Part shown: positions 1 to 6,542 of the stretch, piece by piece
Position numbering within the stretch: the first letter of the stretch is position 1
Layout of the letters: every line of letters begins with the position of its first letter
Origin: Rhodospirillales bacterium
GTDB taxonomy: Bacteria > Pseudomonadota > Alphaproteobacteria > ATCC43930 > CGMCC-115725
Length of the DNA: 8,178 bases
Reading direction: 5' to 3'
Assembly (NCBI GenBank): GCA_015654725.1
Contig: JAATGI010000116.1
Span: forward strand, 1-8,178
Notes under the pieces: generated by a model
Databases searched by the model: none
Told to the model about the DNA's origin: nothing
Seen by the model: the letters and a program-made list of their open reading frames with translations, nothing else
Program-made: the position numbers and the translations under genes

Positions 1-1
1 C

Positions 2-58
2 CCCAAGGCGGTGCGCGACGTGCTGACCAAGGGCCTGCCCGCCTCGCCAGGCGCGGCG
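2..58 (+). pseudogene. ppdK: ppdK upstream fragment (end of N-terminal part, out of frame with the rest)
   Basis: The frame beginning at base 2 reads PKAVRDVLTKGLPASPGAA, the well-known PPDK segment just before the swivelling phosphohistidine domain. In an intact enzyme this is followed by about 130 residues that include the catalytic-histidine motif (TxGGMTSHAAVVARGMG-like). Here the match stops after GAA at base 58. The next recognisable PPDK residues (RRMRVRANADTP) begin at base 54 in the third frame. The two halves overlap on the short string CGGCG (54-58), which would fit both coding frames. The left frame continues to base 430 only as an Arg-rich shadow without PPDK features. The gene begins before the window, so its N-terminal ATP-grasp part cannot be judged. 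Confidence 0.8.
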
Positions 59-59
59 C

Positions 60-1103
60 ATGCGGGTGCGGGCCAATGCCGATACGCCCACCGATGCGCG
101 CACCGCCCGGCGGTTCGGCGCCGAGGGCATTGGCCTGTGCCGGACCGAGCATATGTTCTTCGACGCCGACCGCATCGTCGCCGTGCGCGAGATGATCATG
201 GCCGACGACACCGACGGCCGGCGCAAGGCGTTGGCCAAGCTGTTGCCGATGCAGCGGCGGGATTTTGTCGAGATTTTCGGCATCATGCGCGAGCTGCCGG
301 TGACGATCCGTCTCTTAGACCCGCCGCTGCACGAATTTCTGCCGAAAACCGAAGCGGAAATGGCCGAGGTCGCGGCGGCGACGGGCAAGGACGTTGCCGC
401 CATCCGCCATCGCGCCGCGGCGCTGCATGAAATGAATCCGATGCTTGGCCATCGCGGTTGCCGGCTCGCCATCACCTATCCCGAAATCTACGAAATGCAG
501 GCGCGCGCTGTTTTCGAGGCTGCCGTGCAAGTGACGAACGATGCCGGCATCGCGGTAAAGCCCGAAATCATGATTCCGTTGATCGCGACCAAGAAGGAAC
601 TCGACATTCTCAAGGCGCTGGTCGATCGCGTTGGCGGCGAGGTCGCAGCGGCGACGGGAACGACCGTGCCTTACCTGGTCGGCACCATGATCGAATTGCC
701 GCGCGCCGCCTTGCGCGCCGGCGAGATCGCCGAGACCGCCGAATTCTTCAGTTTCGGCACCAACGATTTGACTCAGACCACGCTCGGCCTATCGCGCGAC
801 GACGCCGGCAGTTTTCTCGGCGCCTATCAGAAGGCGGGCATTCTCGAACAGGACCCGTTCGTGACCATCGACCGCGACGGTGTCGGCGAGCTCATCCAGA
901 TCGCGGCCGAGCGCGGGCGCAAGAAACGCGCGTCGCTTAAGCTCGGGATATGCGGCGAGCATGGCGGCGACCCGGCTTCGATCCGTTTTTGCGAGGAAGT
1001 CGGGCTCGACTACGTCTCCTGCTCGCCCTATCGCGTGCCGATCGCCCGGCTCGCGGCGGCGCAAACCGCGCTGTCGCGGGAGCGGGTGGAAACCACGGCC
1101 TAG
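60..1103 (+). CDS. ppdK: Pyruvate, phosphate dikinase, C-terminal PEP/pyruvate-binding part (gene interrupted upstream)
   Basis: PPDK (EC 2.7.9.1) interconverts pyruvate + ATP + Pi and PEP + AMP + PPi in the cytoplasm through a phosphohistidine. This 347-codon stretch is the C-terminal TIM-barrel domain. Visible family motifs are GAEGIGLCRTEHMFF near residues 20-34, a GTMIELPRAAL stretch, SFGTNDLTQTTLG with N235/D236, and LGICGEHGGDP with the catalytic Cys at residue 298 of this reading. It ends normally in TAG. The ATG at base 60 is only the first Met after the break; it has no Shine-Dalgarno sequence and corresponds to a mid-protein position, so it is not a natural start. The reading frame stays open and all barrel motifs are kept, so any damage is recent or the break is an assembly error. 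As written, the gene lacks the phosphohistidine domain and could not catalyse the full reaction. Confidence 0.9.
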   Translation: MRVRANADTPTDARTARRFGAEGIGLCRTEHMFFDADRIVAVREMIMADDTDGRRKALAKLLPMQRRDFVEIFGIMRELPVTIRLLDPPLHEFLPKTEAEMAEVAAATGKDVAAIRHRAAALHEMNPMLGHRGCRLAITYPEIYEMQARAVFEAAVQVTNDAGIAVKPEIMIPLIATKKELDILKALVDRVGGEVAAATGTTVPYLVGTMIELPRAALRAGEIAETAEFFSFGTNDLTQTTLGLSRDDAGSFLGAYQKAGILEQDPFVTIDRDGVGELIQIAAERGRKKRASLKLGICGEHGGDPASIRFCEEVGLDYVSCSPYRVPIARLAAAQTALSRERVETTA

Positions 1104-1115
1104 GCGCCAGCGGCG

Positions 1116-1520
1116 ATGAGCGTCCTCTATGTCGCGCGCAGCGCCGCGCTAGCCGAATGGGCCTCCGATGTTGGGTTGAGCAAGCACGTTTTCAAAGTCG
1201 GCTGCACCGACGAGCCGCTTGAGCCGCTCATCGCTGCCGGCTGGGGCGGCGCCACGGACTGGACCGTCGTCAAGAAGCAGCAAGTCGAGGGCGTCGACGA
1301 AGCGCAAATCCTCGCCCGGCTCCAACGCAAGGAAAAGATGGTCGATCCGGCCTATTACCCGCGTCTCAGGGGCGCCACCGGAATTTTCAAGGTCGCGCCC
1401 GATCATGTCGAAAACCACATCTTCATCGCCAAATCGATGGCGAACGAAGCGTTGCCCAAAGGCCTGAAACTCAAGCCAATCGATTTCGCCGATTATCTCA
1501 TTCACAATATTTTGCGTTAG
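1116..1520 (+). CDS. Uncharacterised 134-aa protein, possibly GIY-YIG/T5orf172-like N-terminus
   Basis: This is a 134-residue soluble protein with no signal peptide or membrane segment. It starts 12 bases after the ppdK stop, so the two are probably co-transcribed. The N-terminus reads MSVLYVARSAALAEW, then KHVFKVGCTDEPLEPLIAAG. This resembles the strand-loop-strand pattern of GIY-YIG/T5orf172 (MUG113) domains, where a 'YV' strand is followed by 'KIGxTxxPxxR'. The usual Arg after the P is replaced here by LEPL, and a clear catalytic Glu is not assured, so nuclease activity should not be assumed. The middle part (residues about 60-90) is charged, and the C-terminus is FADYLIHNILR. The ATG at 1116 has only a weak ribosome site (the GGCG just before it). 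I do not recognise an established function. It may simply be a conserved companion of ppdK in this lineage. It converges on ygfZ with a 6-base gap. Confidence 0.75.
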   Translation: MSVLYVARSAALAEWASDVGLSKHVFKVGCTDEPLEPLIAAGWGGATDWTVVKKQQVEGVDEAQILARLQRKEKMVDPAYYPRLRGATGIFKVAPDHVENHIFIAKSMANEALPKGLKLKPIDFADYLIHNILR

Positions 1521-1526
1521 CCGAGG

Positions 1527-2423
1527 CTAGAACCGGAGCCAATCCGGCTTTTTCGGCTTAAGGCGCGCCTCCCCGGCGCGCAGCGGCAATTCGTCCGATG
1601 CCTGCTCCACGGCATCGAGCCGCAACAGCGCGAGCGCGACGCCGTCGCGTCCCGAGCGCAACTCCCCCGCCTCTTCATCCCCCCTCATCACCAGAGTTCC
1701 GGCCGCCGGTATCGGGCCGCTGATCTCGACCGGCATCAGCCGTTTCTTGACAAGCGCGCGATATTTCATGCGCGCGGTCAGCTCCTGCCCAACATAACAG
1801 CCCTTGTTCCAATCGATTCCGTTGAGCTCGTCGAAGCCCGACTCCATCAGCAGGGATTTTTCCGGCAAGAGATCGCGGCCGCTTTCGGGCACGCCGAGCA
1901 ACAGCCTCATCCGGTCGTAAATTTCGGACGCGACCGCGGCAAATCCCCTTGCTTCGAGAATTTTCGTGCCGGATTCGCGCGGCAAAATCAGCCTTGCGCC
2001 AAGTGCGGCGAGACGCGGATCGATATAGGCAACGCCGCCTTCAATTGCTTTTGCCGCACCGGCTTCGGACGCGAGACCGAGAGCTGCCGCGGCATCTTGG
2101 CCGAATGCGACGAATACGGCGAATTGTTCGCTAACCGGTTTGATCGTCACCTTGGCGCGAAGTTTATAAATGGCCAGCCGTTTTGCGAGATCGGTCATCC
2201 GCGCGGCGGCGCAGTCGAGGAGGAAACTCTCGCCCCGCGCCGCGATAAAGAAGTCGTGCAGATAGCGGCCTTGCGCCGTCAGCAGTGCGGCATATAGAGC
2301 GCGATCCGGCGCGATTTTTTCAACATCGTTGCTGACCAGTCCTTGCAGGAAGGCGACGCGATCCGGCCCGGCGATTTCAAGGACGCCGCGCTCGCCTTCA
2401 AGGGATGTGAATTTTCCGTCCAT
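1527..2423 (-). CDS. ygfZ: YgfZ/GcvT-family folate-binding protein (Fe-S cluster maintenance)
   Basis: This 298-residue cytoplasmic protein belongs to the GcvT-like aminomethyltransferase fold. Family members (E. coli YgfZ, IBA57 in mitochondria) bind folate and support the assembly or repair of certain Fe-S enzymes. The diagnostic motif K-G-C-Y-x-G-Q-E is present at residues 207-214 (KGCYVGQE), with Cys209 the conserved cysteine, followed by LTARMKYRALVKKRLMP. The N-terminal part (residues 10-60) has the expected GPDRVAFLQGLVSNDV and LTAQGRYLHDFFI segments, and the C-terminal barrel ends in DWLRF. Length is normal for the alphaproteobacterial form. The ATG at 2423 begins right before the conserved domain; the ribosome site is weak (a GGAA about ten bases upstream). 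The gene is divergent from the asparagine synthase gene, with a 111-base shared upstream region, and converges on the 134-aa gene. It lacks the catalytic context of true glycine-cleavage T protein. Confidence 0.93.
   Translation of the reverse strand: MDGKFTSLEGERGVLEIAGPDRVAFLQGLVSNDVEKIAPDRALYAALLTAQGRYLHDFFIAARGESFLLDCAAARMTDLAKRLAIYKLRAKVTIKPVSEQFAVFVAFGQDAAAALGLASEAGAAKAIEGGVAYIDPRLAALGARLILPRESGTKILEARGFAAVASEIYDRMRLLLGVPESGRDLLPEKSLLMESGFDELNGIDWNKGCYVGQELTARMKYRALVKKRLMPVEISGPIPAAGTLVMRGDEEAGELRSGRDGVALALLRLDAVEQASDELPLRAGEARLKPKKPDWLRF
1533..1553 (+). terminator. Weak candidate intrinsic terminator after the 134-aa gene
   Basis: CCGGA (1533-1537) can pair with TCCGG (1543-1547) around a GCCAA loop, followed by C and five T residues (1549-1553). 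An alternative stem, GAGCC/GGCTT, overlaps it. The hairpin lies 13 bases after the plus-strand stop codon, inside the 3' end of the convergent ygfZ, so its sequence is also constrained by coding. The stem is only 5 bp and the call is tentative. Confidence 0.3.
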
Positions 2424-2456
2424 CTGGTGGTTCCAGAGTTAAGCGGCCGCCGCCGC

Positions 2457-2471
2457 CTTGGCAAGGCCAAG
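2457..2471. repeat. Inverted repeat over the -35 box (possible operator)
   Basis: CTTGGC (2457-2462) and GCCAAG (2466-2471) form a perfect 6-bp inverted repeat around AAG. The shorter overlapping palindrome CCTTG-G-CAAGG occupies 2456-2466. It covers the -35 box of the asparagine synthase promoter and lies in the divergent region upstream of ygfZ. A dimeric repressor bound here would block the promoter, but the regulator cannot be named and a chance palindrome in GC-rich DNA is possible. Confidence 0.3.
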
Positions 2472-2486
2472 CTCGCGCCCTATAAG
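2458..2486 (+). promoter_or_regulatory. Sigma70-type promoter for the asparagine synthase gene
   Basis: TTGGCA (2458-2463) and TATAAG (2481-2486) are separated by exactly 17 bases. Each box matches the TTGACA/TATAAT consensus at five of six positions. Transcription would begin near base 2493, giving a leader of about 42 bases before the ATG at 2535. The start codon has only a weak Shine-Dalgarno sequence (an A/G run at about 2520-2526). Confidence 0.6.
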
Positions 2487-2534
2487 GCGCCGAGACACTT
2501 TCATGACTTTTCCCTTCGATAAAGTGACGCGCTG

Positions 2535-4295
2535 ATGTGCGGCATCGCCGGCATGATGACGCGAAATGGAGCGGCGCCCGATGCCGAGGCGCTACGCGCG
2601 ATGCAACGCGCTCTGGCGCATCGCGGGCCCGACGGCGTCGGGCATTATCGCAAGGACGATGTCGCGATGGTTCAGACGCGGCTCGCGATTATCGATCTCG
2701 TCACCGGCGATCAGCCGCTTTACGAGCCGCAAGGCGCGGCACTCGTCGCCAACGGCGAAATCTACAATTACATTGAACTGCGTTCCGAATTCCCGGGGAT
2801 CGAATTAAAGACCGCGTCCGACTGCGAATTGCCGCTGCATCTTTATCGCCGCCACGGTCTCGACTTTCCTAAACATTTGCGCGGCATGTACGCCATTGCC
2901 TTGCACGATCCCGCGTCGCGCCGTCTGGTTCTGTCGCGCGATCCGTTCGGCATCAAGCCGCTCTATTACCTCGAACGCGCCGACGGGCTCGCCTTCGCGT
3001 CGGAGCCGGAAGCGTTTATCGCTGCGGGATTGATCGCGCCGGCACTGGTGCCCGAAGCGCGCGATGAATTGCTCCAGCTCCAATACACCACCGGCCGCCA
3101 AACCGCTCTTGCCGGCGTGATGCGCGTTCTGCCTGGTGAAACCTTGGTGGTGGAGCAGGGCAGGGTGGTCGAGCGGCGCCGAATCACGGAAGTGCCGAAT
3201 TCGGCGCCGAAACAGCAAGGCAAGGAGACAGCGAGTGCCATTTTTGATGAGATTTTTTTAGACAGTATCAGGCTTCATGTTCGGTCCGACGTGCCCTATG
3301 GGATGTTTCTATCGGGCGGGATCGATTCCTCGGCGGTGTTGGCCATGATGGCGCGTCTTAATGAGCGCTCCTTGACCGCCTTCACTATCGGTTTCGACGC
3401 GCCGGGCGCCGCGGATGAACGCGCCCAGGCGCGCGCGCTGGCGCAATCGTTGCGCGCCCGGCATATCGAATTGAATTTCGGCGAAGCGGATTTCTGGCAC
3501 CTGTTGCCGCAGGTCGCGCGCGCGATGGACGATCCCGCGGCGGATTACGCCGCGTTGCCGACCTACAAACTCGGCGAAGCGGCGCGCGCCAACGGCATTA
3601 AGGTCATTTTGTCGGGCGAAGGCGGCGACGAAATGTTCGCGGGCTATGCCCGTCATCGGCGCGTGGTCCTCCCTTGGTGGCTCGGGGGCCGGCAACCCAA
3701 GCGCCATGGTGCGTTCGAGAGAATCGGCCTGCTTCGTTCGGATTCGACAAGCTGGCGCGTCGGCATCGAGCGGGCGGCGCGCGACACGGCGACGCCCGAA
3801 CGCACCGCGTTGCAATCGGTCCAGGCCGCCGATTGCGCGGAGTGGCTGCCGAACAGTCTGTTGTCGAAGCTCGATCGTTGCTTGATGGCGCATGGGGTCG
3901 AAGGCCGCACGCCGTTTCTCGACAAACGCGTCGCCGAATTCGCCTTCGGCCTTCCCGACGATCTCAAGGTTCGACGCGGCTTGGGAAAATATCTGGTGCG
4001 GCGCTGGCTTGGCGAGCATGTAGCGGCCGCGCGGCCGTTCGCGCGCAAGCAAGGCTTCACCGTGCCGGTCGGGGTCTGGATCGAGCAACAAAGCGCACGC
4101 CTCGGCCCGCTGGTGGCGAAACAGCCCGCGATCGCCGAAATCTGCGTGCCGGGCGCGGTCGAATCACTCTTCGCCCACGCCAGCGACCGCCGCTTTAACG
4201 CGCCTGCCTGGCGGCTGTTGTTTTACGCGGTCTGGCACCGGCTGCATATCGAGCGGCGGCCCGCCGGCGCCGACGCATTCGAGACGCTGGTTTAG
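2535..4295 (+). CDS. asnB: Asparagine synthase, glutamine-hydrolysing (AsnB type)
   Basis: Converts aspartate + glutamine + ATP to asparagine + glutamate + AMP + PPi (EC 6.3.5.4) in the cytoplasm. It has 586 residues. The N-terminal class-II glutamine amidotransferase domain (about 2-210) starts MCGIAG, with Cys2 as the nucleophile once Met1 is removed, so the ATG at 2535 is secure. Glutamine-site residues R49, N73-G74-E75 and D96 are present, as is SRDPFGIKPLYY. The synthetase domain (about 235-570) has the ATP PP-loop SGGIDSS at 260-266 and SGEGGDEMFAGY at 360-371, plus the C-terminal VEGRTPFLD and RKQGFTVPVGVWI motifs. Nothing looks truncated; length is near that of E. coli AsnB (about 550). 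Members of this family also amidate sugars or peptides in polysaccharide and natural-product clusters, but no such genes are adjacent, so ordinary asparagine synthesis is most likely. Its TAG overlaps the convergent pyrC stop. Confidence 0.93.
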   Translation: MCGIAGMMTRNGAAPDAEALRAMQRALAHRGPDGVGHYRKDDVAMVQTRLAIIDLVTGDQPLYEPQGAALVANGEIYNYIELRSEFPGIELKTASDCELPLHLYRRHGLDFPKHLRGMYAIALHDPASRRLVLSRDPFGIKPLYYLERADGLAFASEPEAFIAAGLIAPALVPEARDELLQLQYTTGRQTALAGVMRVLPGETLVVEQGRVVERRRITEVPNSAPKQQGKETASAIFDEIFLDSIRLHVRSDVPYGMFLSGGIDSSAVLAMMARLNERSLTAFTIGFDAPGAADERAQARALAQSLRARHIELNFGEADFWHLLPQVARAMDDPAADYAALPTYKLGEAARANGIKVILSGEGGDEMFAGYARHRRVVLPWWLGGRQPKRHGAFERIGLLRSDSTSWRVGIERAARDTATPERTALQSVQAADCAEWLPNSLLSKLDRCLMAHGVEGRTPFLDKRVAEFAFGLPDDLKVRRGLGKYLVRRWLGEHVAAARPFARKQGFTVPVGVWIEQQSARLGPLVAKQPAIAEICVPGAVESLFAHASDRRFNAPAWRLLFYAVWHRLHIERRPAGADAFETLV

Positions 4296-5329
4296 CCGAG
4301 CCGCCAATCGAGAGGCTGGCCCGCGAGAAAAGGCCGAACCGCGCCGCCATCGACGGCGACATCCTTCGGCGCTGTCCAGCGCTCGCGCCGCAAGGTCAGT
4401 GTTTCGTCATTCGGCGCCAAGCCGTAAAAGCGCGGACCGTTGAGCGAGGCGAAGGTCTCGAAGCGGTCGAGCGCGCCTTCTTCCGCGAAAACCTGGGCGT
4501 AGATTTCGAGGGCCGCCGGCGCGCTGAAAATCCCGGCGCAGCCGCAATCGCATTCCTTATCCTTGACCGGATGCGGCGCCGAATCCGTGCCGAGAAAAAA
4601 TTTTGCGTTGCCCGAGGTCGCGGCGCGGCGCAGCGCCAGCCGGTCTTGCTCGCGCTTGGCGACGGGCAAGCAATAGGCGTGCGGACGCAACCCGCCTAGA
4701 AACAGGGCGTTGCGATTGATGACGAGATGATGCGCGGTGACTGTCGCCGCGAGATCGGGCCCCGCGCTCCCCACGAAATCGACCGCGGTTCGCGTGGTGA
4801 TATGTTCGAGCACGATCTTGCGCGTCGGCAAACGCGCGATCAGCGGCGCCAGCACCCGCTCGATGAACACCGCCTCGCGATCGAAGATATCGATTTCCGG
4901 GTCGGTGACTTCGCCGTGAACCAGAAGCGGCATGCCGATCGCCGCCATGCGTTCCAGTACATGATCGATTTTGCGGATGTCGGTCACGCCCAACGCGGAA
5001 TTGGTGGTGGCGTGGGCTGGATAGAGCTTCGCGGCGGCAAATACGCCATCGGCGAAGTCGCGCGCGAGCTCGTCCGGGTCGGTCGCATCGGTCAGGTAGG
5101 CCGTCATCAGCGGGGTAAAACGCAGGCCGGCGGGAAGTGCCGCCATGATGCGCTCGCGATAGGCCGTGGCGGCTGCCGCATTCGTCACCGGCGGGTTCAA
5201 ATTCGGCATCGCGACAGCGCGGGCGAATTGGCGCGCGGTATAGGGCAAAACCGTCTTCAGCATGGCACCGTCGCGCAAATGCACGTGCCAGTCGTCGGGC
5301 CGGCGGATCGTCAGCGTCTCGGGGCTCAC
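4292..5329 (-). CDS. pyrC: Dihydroorotase (E. coli PyrC type)
   Basis: Cyclises N-carbamoyl-aspartate to dihydroorotate (EC 3.5.2.3), the third step of pyrimidine synthesis. It is a zinc amidohydrolase of 345 residues, very close to E. coli PyrC (348). I place the start at the GTG at 5329, giving VSPETLTIRRPDDWHVHLRDG. This matches the family's N-terminus and has an A/G-rich ribosome site (GGAAAAGAAG) just upstream. The open frame continues upstream to 5674, but those 115 residues have no dihydroorotase character and would cross the divergent genes. Metal ligands are visible: H15 and H17 (HVH), the carboxylated Lys K101 in AAKLYPAHATTN, H138 in LVHGEVT, H176 in EHITTR, and D249 in GTDSAPH. 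The Cys cluster ECDCGCAG (259-266) is typical of this subtype. Its TAA (4292-4294) overlaps the asparagine synthase TAG. Confidence 0.95.
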   Translation of the reverse strand: MSPETLTIRRPDDWHVHLRDGAMLKTVLPYTARQFARAVAMPNLNPPVTNAAAATAYRERIMAALPAGLRFTPLMTAYLTDATDPDELARDFADGVFAAAKLYPAHATTNSALGVTDIRKIDHVLERMAAIGMPLLVHGEVTDPEIDIFDREAVFIERVLAPLIARLPTRKIVLEHITTRTAVDFVGSAGPDLAATVTAHHLVINRNALFLGGLRPHAYCLPVAKREQDRLALRRAATSGNAKFFLGTDSAPHPVKDKECDCGCAGIFSAPAALEIYAQVFAEEGALDRFETFASLNGPRFYGLAPNDETLTLRRERWTAPKDVAVDGGAVRPFLAGQPLDWRLG

Positions 5330-5419
5330 ACGCTTCTTTTCCGCGCAAACGGGCGCCGAGACAAGCCCCCAACCATGCGATAAGGTGGCGGCCCTAATCG
5401 TGGCCGGGAATAACGAATC

Positions 5420-5530
5420 ATGACCGCCTGCATTGTGGGCGGCATACAGGTCGAAGATGCGACGCTCGGCGGCAATATGGGCGGCGCCGCGGTCGCGAAT
5501 TATGTCGGCATTTTGGAACGGCTGCATTGA
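5420..5530 (+). pseudogene. Thiolase (acetyl-CoA acetyltransferase) remnant: both ends joined, middle missing
   Basis: An ATG at 5420 opens a 36-codon frame ending in TGA at 5528-5530. It begins MTACIVG, typical of the N-terminus of alphaproteobacterial thiolase-family acetyl-CoA acetyltransferases, where it usually continues W-(A/G)-H. The rest contains GGIQVEDATLGG and NMGGAAVANYVGILE, which resembles the last 29 residues of the same proteins, usually written ...GG.QV..A.LGG(IF)NMGGAAVANYVSILE. The family is about 390 residues long, so roughly 350 central residues, including the catalytic Cys, His and second Cys, are absent in frame. The join falls at GTGGGC|GGC, so a 3-base repeat (GGC) could mediate it. 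There is a possible ribosome site, CCGGGA, about ten bases upstream. The frame ends 16 bases before acuI, as expected for a two-gene acyl-CoA operon. The family match is from memory and is the uncertain part. The alternative is a genuine small ORF. Confidence 0.6.
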
Positions 5531-5546
5531 TCGGCGAGGATTTGGC

Positions 5547-6542
5547 ATGAGCGAATTCAAGGCACTGATGTTGCGTGAAACCGATGGCAAGGTGAGTTCC
5601 GCCATCGAAACCGTCTCCGACAACGATCTGCCGCCGGGCGAGGTCACGGTCGCGGTCGAATATTCGACCCTCAATTACAAGGACGGCATGATCCTGAACG
5701 GGGTCGGCCGGTTGGTGCGCAAATATCCGCATGTGGGCGGGGTCGATTTCGCCGGCACTGTCGAGGCGTCGGAATCGCCCGATTACAAGCCGGGCGACAA
5801 GGTCGTGCTCACCGGCTGGCGCGTCGGTGAAGTGACCTGGGGCGGCTACGCGGAAAAGGCGCGCGTCAAGGCAAGTCAGCTCGTGCCGCTGGCGCCGCCG
5901 CTGACGACCAAGCAAGCGATGGCGATCGGCACCGCGGGCTTCACCGCGATGCTGGCGGTGATGCGCCTCGAGGAGCACGGCCTTGCGCCCGCGCAGGGCG
6001 AGGTGGCGGTGACCGGCGCCGCCGGCGGCCTCGGCAGCGTCTCGATCGCGATCCTGGGCAAGCTCGGCTATCGCGTGGTCGCGGCCACGGGCCGGCCCGA
6101 GACCCATGAGTTCTTGAAGGCCCTGGGCGCCAGCGGTTTTCTCGACCGCGCCGAATTGGCGAAGCCGCCGGCGCGTCCGCTCGACCGCGAACGTTGGGCG
6201 GGGGCGATCGACCGCGGCGGCAGCACGACGCTCGCGACCTTGCTCACGCAAATGAAATACCGCGCCAGCGTCGCCGCTTGTGGACTGGCCGGCGGCAGCG
6301 ACCTGACGACGACGGTGGTGCCGTTCCTGCTGCGCGGCGTGAATCTCTTGGGAATCGATTCCGTTATGTGCCCGATCGAGCGCCGTTTGACGGCGTGGGC
6401 AAGGCTCGCGCGCGACCTTCCGCTCGACAAACTCGATCGTTTGACCGAGACCGCGCCGTTGCGCGATTTGCCGCAATGGGCGGGGCGGATTCTCACCGGC
6501 GGAGTCCGAGGAAGACTAGTTATTGCGGTTGGGGGCAACTAG
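5547..6542 (+). CDS. acuI: AcuI/YhdH-family acrylyl-CoA reductase (NADPH-dependent quinone-oxidoreductase-like MDR)
   Basis: A 331-residue medium-chain dehydrogenase/reductase without zinc. Family members (E. coli YhdH, Rhodobacter AcuI) reduce acryloyl-CoA to propionyl-CoA with NADPH, which detoxifies acrylate and serves DMSP or 3-hydroxypropionate catabolism. Motifs match throughout: YSTLNYKDGMI (39-49), GVDFAGTV (65-72), LTGWRVGEVTWGGYAEKARVK (88-108), AIGTAGFTAMLAV (126-138) and the nucleotide-binding VTGAAGGLGSVSIAILGKLG (155-174) ending in VVAATGR. The late segment VAACGLAGG and LGIDSVMCPIERR are also diagnostic. I chose the ATG at 5547 over the upstream in-frame start at 5433 for two reasons: GAGGA lies six bases upstream, and MSEFKALMLRETDGK aligns with YhdH's MQALLLEQQDGK. 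The extra upstream residues read through the thiolase remnant in another frame. The substrate in vivo is inferred; some YhdH homologues may act more broadly on enoyl-CoAs. Confidence 0.92.
   Translation: MSEFKALMLRETDGKVSSAIETVSDNDLPPGEVTVAVEYSTLNYKDGMILNGVGRLVRKYPHVGGVDFAGTVEASESPDYKPGDKVVLTGWRVGEVTWGGYAEKARVKASQLVPLAPPLTTKQAMAIGTAGFTAMLAVMRLEEHGLAPAQGEVAVTGAAGGLGSVSIAILGKLGYRVVAATGRPETHEFLKALGASGFLDRAELAKPPARPLDRERWAGAIDRGGSTTLATLLTQMKYRASVAACGLAGGSDLTTTVVPFLLRGVNLLGIDSVMCPIERRLTAWARLARDLPLDKLDRLTETAPLRDLPQWAGRILTGGVRGRLVIAVGGN

Noticed and set aside
11..430. Plus-strand 139-codon frame at the left edge
   Set aside because: Only the first ~16 codons are PPDK; the remainder is the Arg/His-rich wrong-frame translation of the ppdK C-terminal domain.
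3309..4091. 260-codon minus-strand frame inside asnB
   Set aside because: It lies entirely opposite conserved asparagine synthase coding sequence and shows no recognisable domain; long antisense open frames are common in GC-rich codon usage.
5433..5546. Upstream ATG start for acuI adding 38 residues
   Set aside because: The extension is Arg/Trp-rich and unlike the family; GAGGA six bases before the ATG at 5547 and alignment with the YhdH N-terminus decide for the shorter form.
5330..5674. N-terminal 115-residue extension of pyrC in the open minus-strand frame
   Set aside because: It has no dihydroorotase similarity, crosses the thiolase remnant and the acuI start, and the GTG at 5329 gives the family's normal length and N-terminus with an A/G-rich ribosome site.
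5418..6476. 352-codon minus-strand frame opposite acuI
   Set aside because: It is an Arg/His-rich antisense shadow of a clear AcuI/YhdH gene, with no domain of its own.
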